Below are positions 7,904 to 14,528 of a stretch of 17,822 bases of DNA, one piece after another (the first letter of the stretch is position 1; each line of letters opens with the position of its first letter). Under the pieces are notes generated by a model. That model was not told where the DNA came from, made no database searches, and worked only from the letters and a program-made list of their open reading frames with translations. The position numbers and the translations under genes are program-made. This DNA comes from CAYHBO01 sp964354855 (GTDB lineage: Bacteria > Babelota > Babeliae > Babelales > RVW-14): assembly GCA_964354855.1 (NCBI GenBank), contig CAYHBO010000033.1, forward strand, positions 1 to 17,822. The letters run 5' to 3'.

Positions 7904-8175
7904 GACACGTCATCCTCGCGAACGCGCATAGGCGTCAACTTAAGAGAGTAATCTTTAAGTATTTTGTTGAAATATTTTTCCATACGTCATCCTCGCGAAT
8001 GCGGGGATCCAGGCCTTACTTGCTTTTACTAACTTTCTAAGATTTTTAAAAAAGAAGCATAAAAATTTTAAAGAAGTCCTGGATCCCCACATTCGCGAGG
8101 ATGACGTGTCTGAACAATTTATAGCTAGTTTTCTCTTAAGTTGACGTCTATACGCGTTCGCGAGGCCGACGTGTC
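7904..8175. repeat. Outer palindromic repeat, split by a second repeat
   Basis: Two 44-base arms face each other: 7904-7947 and 8132-8175. The left starts GACACGTCATCCTCGCGAAC and ends CAACTTAAGAGA; the reverse complement of the right matches at 40 of 44 positions by my alignment. Between them lies a separate complete palindrome (7984-8107) plus short flanks. The arms share GTCATCCTCGCGAA with the inner repeat, then diverge, so they belong to a related but distinct subtype. I see no coding potential; the minus-strand ORF across it is repeat-derived. Confidence 0.8.
7984..8107. repeat. Inner palindromic repeat, 124 bp, GTCATCCTCGCG type
   Basis: The left arm from 7984 begins ACGTCATCCTCGCGAATGCG and continues through GGGATCCAGGCCTT; the right arm (8078-8107) is its reverse complement with one or two mismatches. 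The AT-rich spacer is about 60 bp. The first 34 bases equal those of the copy at 12819, and the overall length is almost the same (124 versus 123 bp). Together with the outer repeat it fills most of the 399-base gap between legG and legI. The rest of the gap is AT-rich, with a weak GCCC/GGGC hairpin near 8207-8224 and no gene. Confidence 0.85.
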
Positions 8176-8248
8176 CAAACAAAATCTTTGAAAAAACATT
8201 AAACCAAGCCCGTTTCCGTTGGGCATTTAAAGTTAAGTGAGGTGTTGC

Positions 8249-9319
8249 ATGATTCCTTTATACTGTACCGTAGTTGCTGAGGCCGGTGTTAATCATAATG
8301 GTAATATTGATTTAGCGTTTAAATTAATTGATGCGGCGGTTGCTGCTGGTGCTGATATGGTTAAGTTTCAAACGTTTAAGTCTGAACTCTTAGCCTCTCC
8401 TAAAGCACCTCAGGCTGATTATCAAAAAGAACAAGCACAGGATAACAATCAACTGGAAATGCTTAAAAAACTTGAACTGCCATTGCTTGCTTATGCACGA
8501 TTATTCCAGTACGCAAAAGAAAAAAATATAGCTTGTATTTCAACACCGTTTGACCTTGAAAGTCTTGATTTTCTTGTTGGTCTTGGAATGTCAGTTATTA
8601 AAATTCCTTCAGGCGAAGTAACGAATGGGCCATTTTTATTGGCAGCAGCACGAACAAAACTTCCTATTATTCTTTCAACCGGTATGTCGAACTTAGAAGA
8701 AATTGAGCGAGCATTAGCGGTGCTTGCGTTTGGATATAGTTCATCAGATGCACCACATTCTTTTGATGAAATTTGGCAATTTTGGCAAACCCCTGAGGCA
8801 AAGAAATCGCTTAAAGGTAAAGTAACTATTTTGCACTGTACAACTAACTATCCCGCTCAGTATGAAGAAATTAATCTTAACGCCATGACGTTAATCTCAG
8901 AGGCATTTAATCTACCGGTTGGCTATTCAGATCACTCGTTAGGAATATTGGTCCCTACAGTGGCGGCTTCTATGGGGGCAGTGATCATTGAAAAACACAT
9001 TACGCTTGATAAAAAAATGGAGGGACCAGACCATAGTGCTTCCCTTGAGCCTCATGAATTAAAAGAGATGATTACAAAGATTAGAGATGTTTGTCGAATT
9101 AAGGGTTTGCATAAGAAATTTCCTTCAACGCAAGAGATAAAGAACATCCCCATTGTACGACGAGGTGTGTATGTATTGCGTGACATTTCTCAGGGAGATA
9201 CGTTAAGTAAAGATAACCTGGTAATGCTGCGACCTGAAAATGAAGTTTCGCCTATGAGTTATTGGGATGTCATAAACAAACCGGCTCAAAAAAAATATGC
9301 GTCAGGCGATGCTCTGTGA
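8249..9319 (+). CDS. legI: Nonulosonic acid synthase, LegI/NeuB-like
   Basis: Condenses phosphoenolpyruvate with the free diacetamido sugar to give legionaminic acid. The 356-residue protein has a TIM-barrel catalytic domain (about 1-285) and a C-terminal antifreeze-like SAF domain (about 295-350). Family motifs include AEAGVNHNG (10-18), KFQTFK, STPFDLESLDFL, KIPSGEVTN, LHCTTNYPA and GPDHSASLEP. The metal-binding histidines are His229 (GYSDH) and His250 (EKHITLD), spaced 21 apart as in Neisseria NeuB (215 and 236). The ATG at 8249 is chosen over an in-frame GTG at 8237 because GAGG lies 6 bases before it. It overlaps the following gene by 3-4 bases. Legionaminic rather than sialic acid is inferred from legB and legC. 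Confidence 0.93.
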   Translation: MIPLYCTVVAEAGVNHNGNIDLAFKLIDAAVAAGADMVKFQTFKSELLASPKAPQADYQKEQAQDNNQLEMLKKLELPLLAYARLFQYAKEKNIACISTPFDLESLDFLVGLGMSVIKIPSGEVTNGPFLLAAARTKLPIILSTGMSNLEEIERALAVLAFGYSSSDAPHSFDEIWQFWQTPEAKKSLKGKVTILHCTTNYPAQYEEINLNAMTLISEAFNLPVGYSDHSLGILVPTVAASMGAVIIEKHITLDKKMEGPDHSASLEPHELKEMITKIRDVCRIKGLHKKFPSTQEIKNIPIVRRGVYVLRDISQGDTLSKDNLVMLRPENEVSPMSYWDVINKPAQKKYASGDAL

Positions 9320-9879
9320 ATAAGCAGTTAGTTTTTATTGGCGCAGGCGGACATGCGCAAGTTATCTATGATATCGTAATGACCAATGCAAAGTATTTTA
9401 TTGATGATCAAAAAACTTCTTTTTTTGATCTTGAAAAATTACATGAATGCGATCTTCTTACCATGAACAATGAGGTTGATCTTGTTATGGGTATTGGCGG
9501 AGTAACCCCTGCTCAGTTAACGCGCCGGTTTAATATGTATGAATTATTTAAAGATAAGAAATTTACTTTTCCAGCTATTTTTCACATAAGGGCAATTATA
9601 AGTTCTCTTGCTATGATTTCATCAGGGTCTATGGTTTTTGCCGGAGCTATTGTTAATGCTGGGGCACAAGTTGGTGAAGGAGTAATTATTAACACTGGAG
9701 CCATTATAGAACATGATGTTGTAGTTGCAGACGGTGCACACATTTGTCCTGGCGCTATTGTGTTGGGGGGCGCTCAGATTGGGAAAAATGCATTAATCGG
9801 AGCAGGAGCGGTGGTGTTACCGGGAGCCATAGTAGAAGAAGGTGCTTTAATTAAGGCTTTAACACGATACCCTGGGTAA
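9316..9879 (+). CDS. neuD: NeuD/PglD-type sugar acyltransferase, candidate LegH
   Basis: Left-handed beta-helix acetyltransferase, likely the enzyme that N-acetylates the 4-amino sugar between LegC and LegG; a NeuD-type O-acetyltransferase role is also possible. It is 187 residues from the GTG at 9316, whose GTGA overlaps the legI stop; AGGCGA lies upstream, so the longer frame from 9262 is not needed. The N-terminal Rossmann-like part carries GAGGHA (9-14). The hexapeptide-repeat half includes IEHD, whose His matches the place of the catalytic His in PglD, and HICPGA. The C-terminus is odd: it ends IKALTRYPG soon after the last repeat, where relatives usually carry a further coil ending in a GxPAK-like tail. 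I found no frameshift that restores it. Confidence 0.88.
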   Translation: MNKQLVFIGAGGHAQVIYDIVMTNAKYFIDDQKTSFFDLEKLHECDLLTMNNEVDLVMGIGGVTPAQLTRRFNMYELFKDKKFTFPAIFHIRAIISSLAMISSGSMVFAGAIVNAGAQVGEGVIINTGAIIEHDVVVADGAHICPGAIVLGGAQIGKNALIGAGAVVLPGAIVEEGALIKALTRYPG

Positions 9880-9880
9880 A

Positions 9881-10015
9881 TGATTTACTACAATTAGAGT
9901 TAATGCCAAGAACCAAGAATATGTTCTTACGTAAAGCGTTGAGAGGCAATATACTTATGAGTGGCATAAAGATCCTTCGGTATTCTATAGCAGTAGAATT
10001 ATCATGAAAGCTTAA
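9881..10015 (+). pseudogene. Possible acetyltransferase remnant between neuD and the membrane-protein gene
   Basis: One frame after neuD reads as protein-like sequence interrupted by a single TAA at 9932-9934 and ending at TAA 10013-10015. The first part contains IRVNAKNQEYVL, the second YEWHKDPSV. The last resembles the EW-x-ND-P-x-V stretch near the N-terminus of GNAT acetyltransferases found in nonulosonate clusters. No start codon with a ribosome site is apparent. It may be the decayed start of a lost acetyltransferase gene or may be chance; the stretch is only about 43 codons. Confidence 0.2.
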
Positions 10016-10043
10016 CTATTTTGACAGAATATCTTCAAGACAG

Positions 10044-10050
10044 AAAGGAG
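10044..10050 (+). promoter_or_regulatory. Ribosome binding site deciding a TTG start
   Basis: AAAGGAG is followed by 7 bases and TTG at 10058. An ATG at 10062 is in a different frame and cannot start the long ORF, so the TTG is the best start. Confidence 0.7.
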
Positions 10051-10057
10051 TTCTTGG

Positions 10058-11875
10058 TTGAATGCGATAGCGTTTTTTCAAGATTATATTTTTCTTCTTA
10101 TTAATGTTTTCCTAGTAGCTTTTTTATCACTACAAAAAATAAAAATAGTTAATCAGGCCGTACAATTTTTAAAGAAAAACTTATTTGCCGCTGGGTTAAT
10201 TTTCCTGCTGTTACAGTTTGTGATGCTTTTGTTTCTCGGTGAGCATTGTGCTATACGCCCACATGATATTTTTGATGGAACATTTTCATTTTTTGTTGCA
10301 CTTGCAAAAAATATTAATTTTTTAATCGTTGACCCAATGGTGACGATTGATGCCTTGATGGGCGGCATTCCACGGGGATGTCTTCCTTCAAGCCTACAGA
10401 TAACGACACTTCTCTTCGTTTTTTTATCACCGGCTTATGCGTATATCATTAATCTGTTTTTTATTCAGGTCATTGCATTTGCTGGCATGTATTTGTTTTT
10501 GCGATCACATATTGAACAGTTACAGGACCTTGAATACATTATGGTAGGAGTTTCACTGTGCTTTGCCATGCTACCATTCTTTCCTTTTTTTGGGATTGGG
10601 ATAGCGGGACAACCTCTGTTGCTCTATGCTTTTTTAACTATTCTCAAGAAGCGGCAACAGTTATTTCATTGCATAATTATTTTATTATTTCCCTTTTATT
10701 CTTCTTTATACTTTGCAGGGATCTTTTTTATTCCCACGCTCCTGGGGATATTCTTTTTTGACTGGTATCAAAAGAAACAGTTGAACCGGACTTTTATTCT
10801 GCTGTTACTATTATTTTGTATTCTCTATGTCATTGTTGATTATCAACTTATTTATCTTACTTGTTGTACTAAGGATTATGTTTCACATCGCATTGATTTT
10901 AATTGGGTTGGATTCGGTGAACGTAATATTGGAGCGATTATTGCTTTAATTGTTCGGCAACTGTTGCATGGACCATCACATGCAGCTTCTTATCCTTTTT
11001 ATATTATTAGAATGGTTTCTCCATTTGCATTGATAGCTGCCTACGTGGGAAACATTAAGGTTTCTTTGGTTAAATATGTTCTGGGGGCCATGTTTTTTAT
11101 CTCATGCTTATATGGCCTTAATCGATGGGTACCGTTTCTTGAGTTTAAAAAAAGCTTTTTTTTGCTTAACGTATGCACTTGGGATCGTTTTTATTTCTTT
11201 TTTCCCTTTATGTACTATCTTCTTTTTGCGCTTTTTTTATACCTTATTTCAACGATAAAAGATGTTGGGAAAATCATAGCATGTTCTTTTATTCTACTTC
11301 AATTACATAGCATTCTTAATGATGATTTGTTTAAAAACAATACGCATATTTTCTTACAAAAATGTTTCAATAAGCGAGCTACGGATAAAAAGATACTAAC
11401 TTTTGATGCCTATTTTCCAACAAAGATTTTCTATGAGATTGCAACGTACATTGGGCTACCTCAAGAGACTTACAGAGTTGTTTCACTTGGATTAGAACCT
11501 GCAGTCCCACAATATTTTGGTTTTTATACCTATGATGGGTATGCCGTGAGTTATCCTTTAATGCATAAGCGTGCTTTTAGAAAAATCATTGAAAAAGAAC
11601 TTGATAAAAATCCTGGTTTAAAAAATTACTTTGATAATTGGGGTTGTCGATGCTATCTATTTTCAAGTGAGTTATGGGAAAATCCGCAAACATTGTTCAT
11701 TGAACACCTTGAGATTAATACTCAGGAACTTATTAATGTTGGAGTAACCCATATCTTTTCTTCAGTTGAAATAAGGAATCATAAAAATAATCATCTATCA
11801 TTCTGTAAGGTTTTTAAAGATTCTAGGGCGCATTGGGAGATTTATCTTTACAAGATTTTAGTTGATACTTTTTAG
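10058..11875 (+). CDS. Polytopic membrane protein, YkoS/DUF6044-like, probable GT-C type
   Basis: A 605-residue integral membrane protein with roughly ten to twelve hydrophobic segments over residues 1-420, then a soluble C-terminal part of about 180 residues. The first loop carries DIFDGTF, with an acidic residue where GT-C glycosyltransferases have their catalytic acid, followed by GGIPRG. The C-terminal part contains FGFYTYDGY, YPL, FRKIIEKEL and YFDNWGCRCYLF. This combination recalls the YkoS/DUF6044 family from memory; I cannot verify it here. If right, it would use a lipid-linked sugar at the outer face of the membrane, which is inference. It starts at TTG with a strong AAAGGAG, 178 bases after neuD, and is followed closely by the next gene. 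Acceptor and donor are unknown. Confidence 0.75.
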   Translation: MNAIAFFQDYIFLLINVFLVAFLSLQKIKIVNQAVQFLKKNLFAAGLIFLLLQFVMLLFLGEHCAIRPHDIFDGTFSFFVALAKNINFLIVDPMVTIDALMGGIPRGCLPSSLQITTLLFVFLSPAYAYIINLFFIQVIAFAGMYLFLRSHIEQLQDLEYIMVGVSLCFAMLPFFPFFGIGIAGQPLLLYAFLTILKKRQQLFHCIIILLFPFYSSLYFAGIFFIPTLLGIFFFDWYQKKQLNRTFILLLLLFCILYVIVDYQLIYLTCCTKDYVSHRIDFNWVGFGERNIGAIIALIVRQLLHGPSHAASYPFYIIRMVSPFALIAAYVGNIKVSLVKYVLGAMFFISCLYGLNRWVPFLEFKKSFFLLNVCTWDRFYFFFPFMYYLLFALFLYLISTIKDVGKIIACSFILLQLHSILNDDLFKNNTHIFLQKCFNKRATDKKILTFDAYFPTKIFYEIATYIGLPQETYRVVSLGLEPAVPQYFGFYTYDGYAVSYPLMHKRAFRKIIEKELDKNPGLKNYFDNWGCRCYLFSSELWENPQTLFIEHLEINTQELINVGVTHIFSSVEIRNHKNNHLSFCKVFKDSRAHWEIYLYKILVDTF

Positions 11876-11885
11876 GGGGTTTTCT

Positions 11886-12791
11886 ATGAATATTTATACG
11901 ATATTGCGTGAATGTGCTCGTTGGGTATTACCGTACAATGTTTATCGATTTGGCGCAAAAGTTGCACAAGCTGACAGAACTCGTTTATTACTATCCCAGA
12001 AGGGACGAGATCTTGTACGCGTATTAAGCCCTAATGAGATTTTACGTAATGTTCATCAAGGAAAACGATGCTTTATCCTCGGAACTGGACCATCAATCAA
12101 TAGCCAAGACCTCTCCCCCCTAAAAAAGGAACATTGTATCTATATGAGCAGGTTTTATCATCACGAACAGTATTTTACATTAAATCCTCAGTACCATTTT
12201 TTAAGTGGAGCTATACATCATGAGCTACCACTTGATGTTTGTTATGCTTGGTATCAAGAGATTGAACAAAAAATACCAAGCTCTGTGACATTATTAATCA
12301 ATGCTTCAGAGTATAAATTCATTCAAGAACATAATTTTTTTAAACATAACAGAAAATTTTTTTTCAGTTGCACTAAGCCAATTAACGAGATATTTGAACG
12401 CGGCGTTGATGCAACAAGATATCTTTCTGGAGGACACTCTATTGTAATCATGGCGATACAGGCTGCTCTATTCATGGGATTTAAGGAAATTTATTTAATG
12501 GGCATTGATCAAAATGCTAACAATGGGTTCACGCATTTTTATAAAAATGAACATGATGTCATCATGAAATGGTATGCCCAACGAAAATGTCCAGACTATG
12601 CTCGTACAGCTGATGAAAAAAATGCAGTTGCAACGCTTACGTTTATAAATCAATGTTATACCTTGAAAAATTATGCAGAATCCCAAGGAGTGGTAATTAA
12701 TGATGCGACGCGTGGTGGCGGGTTGCATGTGTTTCCTAAAGTGAGTTATGAAAATGTGGTAGGGTTGAATAAGATTGATAGTTTAGATTAG
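11886..12791 (+). CDS. DUF115/GT42-like protein, candidate nonulosonate transferase
   Basis: A 301-residue protein with two motifs typical of the fold shared by DUF115 (Maf-type flagellin glycosyltransferases, MptE-like) and GT42 sialyltransferases. These are a glycine loop ILGTGPS (Gly66-Ser70) followed by a conserved Asp-Leu, and SGGHSIVIMAI...GFKEIYLMGID (about 181-208), comparable to the SG..AIA...GYK-IYL-GID stretch in Campylobacter Cst proteins. His217 in THFY is a candidate catalytic base. Members use CMP-activated nonulosonic acids, which the genes before it supply, so it is the best candidate for adding legionaminic acid to an acceptor. ATG at 11886 has an AGGGGG run 7 bases upstream and lies 10 bases after the previous gene; an upstream in-frame ATG lacks a site. 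Function is inferred from fold and context. Confidence 0.75.
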   Translation: MNIYTILRECARWVLPYNVYRFGAKVAQADRTRLLLSQKGRDLVRVLSPNEILRNVHQGKRCFILGTGPSINSQDLSPLKKEHCIYMSRFYHHEQYFTLNPQYHFLSGAIHHELPLDVCYAWYQEIEQKIPSSVTLLINASEYKFIQEHNFFKHNRKFFFSCTKPINEIFERGVDATRYLSGGHSIVIMAIQAALFMGFKEIYLMGIDQNANNGFTHFYKNEHDVIMKWYAQRKCPDYARTADEKNAVATLTFINQCYTLKNYAESQGVVINDATRGGGLHVFPKVSYENVVGLNKIDSLD

Positions 12792-12818
12792 GTTTGAAGT
12801 TGGTTAGGCTATCTTTAT

Positions 12819-12941
12819 ACGTCATCCTCGCGAATGCGGGGATCCAGGCCTTCTTTCTTCGTTCTTATTCTTTTTTCTTATAAATTTTTTTTAAAGAAGT
12901 AAGGAGTAAGACCTGGATCCCCGCATTCGCGAGGATGACGT
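12819..12941. repeat. Palindromic repeat, 123 bp, second copy of the 7984-8107 type
   Basis: The left arm is identical to the first 34 bases at 7984. The right arm (12912-12941) differs from that at 8078-8107 at one position. The spacer is about 60 bp, pyrimidine-rich on the left and AT-rich, and not closely matched between the copies. It occupies the gap between two glycan genes. In RNA it would form a stable hairpin and could affect downstream transcript levels; that effect is inference. Confidence 0.88.
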
Positions 12942-13019
12942 AATGTGAGAATAGATAATAATTTAAGAATGCAAATGGTTAGAAAGCTAAAACAAAACCG
13001 TTTGGGAGAAATTAAAACT

Positions 13020-14090
13020 ATGAAAAAAGTTATAGTGGCATGGTGTAATACAAACGCGTATGACTTCGAGTCTCATATCCCTTTAAAATTTGTCGGGCAA
13101 CGTAATAAAAAGCTTGGATTCAATAATGATATTCATGTTTTAGTTCTTGATGGATTATCACGTTTAAGTGAAATTTATAAAACAGATCTCAAAAATCTTG
13201 GCTATGTATTACATGATCTTTCGAGTCTTTATCAGTTACTCGCAAAAAAATATGCTCAACTTGATCGCTTTGGTGATTACGAAAAAAAGTGCTTTTTACG
13301 TTGGTTGGTGATTGAGCAACTTTTTGCTGGCGAATCGATTATGCATGTTGATGGCGACATTGTGTTCAATGAAGATCCGAATGTAATTGCATCACTCGTG
13401 ACAGATAAAACCTTTATTCTACAAGGCTGCCCGGCGTTTACGGTTATTCATGATCGAATTTGGTTCGAACAATATCGACAACAGCTTGATGTATTTGTAC
13501 GTGATATTCAGGGATATTCACAACAAGCTTGGCAACAACGAACCGGTTGGCAAGTGACGTATAAAACTCGTTGGGCGGGATCACGTTTTCGTGAAGTTAT
13601 TACTAGTGATCAGGACTTTATTTCACACCTAATTCATACCGGGCAAATTATCCAAACGCCTGTAGAAGAAATTATGCTTTGTTTGCAGGATTATATTTAT
13701 TTTGAAAATCCACTGTTTATCCATATGTACGATGATAATTTTCCGTATCGCTACAAGCGGGAGAATGGGATTGATTATTTTGAAGCGACGAGGATTGATG
13801 GGCAATCAGTCCCTGTTAGAAAACGGGTTTTGTTTTGGCACATGCAAAGCTGCTTTACGTTTTATCTAAGCAAGTTTATCTTGCGACGCATGCTTCTTTG
13901 GCCTTTGCTTCTTACACGTTTACCATTAAATTTGAGTTCATGTGGATTTGAAGAAAAATTAAATAAGTTTTTACGACGTTTCTTTCGCCATACAACGCGT
14001 CTAAACGTGTATCTCTACTTCTTTGAGAAAAAAGATTTCAGTGGCATTTTCAAGGCTCATATCTGGTGGAAAAAAGGGATTTTTGAGTAA
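13020..14090 (+). CDS. Putative DxD glycosyltransferase (GT-A-like)
   Basis: A 356-residue protein that appears to be a nucleotide-sugar-dependent glycosyltransferase. It begins with KKVIVAWCNTNAYD, has an acidic stretch SIMHVDGDIVFNEDP with Asp111-Gly-Asp113 as the likely metal-binding DxD, and later TSDQDFISHL, a typical acceptor-side acidic pair. The last 80 residues are basic and hydrophobic, with aromatic clusters and no clear transmembrane pass, which may hold it to the membrane surface. The ATG at 13020 has GGGAGA 9-10 bases upstream; starting at 12945 would add 25 residues derived partly from the repeat edge. It follows the palindromic repeat and is just ahead of the cupin gene. Donor and linkage are unknown. 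Confidence 0.7.
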   Translation: MKKVIVAWCNTNAYDFESHIPLKFVGQRNKKLGFNNDIHVLVLDGLSRLSEIYKTDLKNLGYVLHDLSSLYQLLAKKYAQLDRFGDYEKKCFLRWLVIEQLFAGESIMHVDGDIVFNEDPNVIASLVTDKTFILQGCPAFTVIHDRIWFEQYRQQLDVFVRDIQGYSQQAWQQRTGWQVTYKTRWAGSRFREVITSDQDFISHLIHTGQIIQTPVEEIMLCLQDYIYFENPLFIHMYDDNFPYRYKRENGIDYFEATRIDGQSVPVRKRVLFWHMQSCFTFYLSKFILRRMLLWPLLLTRLPLNLSSCGFEEKLNKFLRRFFRHTTRLNVYLYFFEKKDFSGIFKAHIWWKKGIFE

Positions 14091-14091
14091 C

Positions 14092-14526
14092 ATGATAGAA
14101 CACATAGAGCATGATGGTATAGTTATAGCCATTATTATTCGTCATACTTTTTCTCAAGACGGGATCTCATTTTTTACCCCCAATAACTTTTCTCAACAAC
14201 TTGCTTTTATGAAGCATCCGCAGGGGAAAATTATTACCGCCCATGTACACAATGATATACGACGAGAAGTTTTACAAACCAAAGAAACGCTAATCATTAA
14301 AAAAGGAGTTCTGCGGGTAGATTTTTATACCGATAAAAAACAATATTTTCAAAGCACAATCTTAACTGCTGGCGATGTCATTTTACTTGCTAATGGTGGT
14401 CATGGCTTTGAAGTTCTAGAACCGTTAGAAATGATAGAAGTTAAACAGGGGCCATATGCGGGGGATCAAGATAAGATCTGCTTTAAGGGAATTGAACAGC
14501 ACGAAATTATTTTAAAAAATGGATAA
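14092..14526 (+). CDS. Cupin-fold protein of the surface-polysaccharide type
   Basis: A 144-residue single-domain cupin. The first cupin motif appears as HVHNDIRREV (His-x-His, then Glu), followed by IIKKGVLRVDFYT, and the second as GDVILLANGGHGFEVLE. The following IEVKQGPYAGDQDK resembles, from memory, small cupins often found in nonulosonate and polysaccharide clusters. The metal-ligand pattern is intact, so a metal-dependent sugar isomerase or binding role is possible, but no reaction can be named. The ATG at 14092 comes 2 bases after the preceding stop, with AAGGGA 12 bases before it. The next gene begins 2 bases after its stop, so it is likely co-transcribed with both neighbours. Confidence 0.7.
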   Translation: MIEHIEHDGIVIAIIIRHTFSQDGISFFTPNNFSQQLAFMKHPQGKIITAHVHNDIRREVLQTKETLIIKKGVLRVDFYTDKKQYFQSTILTAGDVILLANGGHGFEVLEPLEMIEVKQGPYAGDQDKICFKGIEQHEIILKNG

Positions 14527-14528
14527 TC

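Noticed and set aside
7955..8182. Minus-strand ORF of 75 codons across the legG-legI gap
   Set aside because: It is a translation of the palindromic repeats; its WIPAFARM segment is the usual artefact of this repeat type. No ribosome site is seen.
8207..8224. GCCC/GGGC hairpin as a terminator upstream of legI
   Set aside because: Stem is only four pairs with a loop of about nine bases and no T-run follows.
1158..10015. Idea that TAA is read as an amino acid, from in-frame TAAs at 1308-1310 and 9932-9934
   Set aside because: TAA ends several intact conserved genes here (fcl, ptmE, legB, legC, legG), so the code is standard and these are isolated lesions.
10021..10026. Perfect TTGACA as a -35 promoter box before the membrane-protein gene
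   Set aside because: No TATAAT-like hexamer lies 16-19 bases downstream; the ribosome site and start occupy that place.
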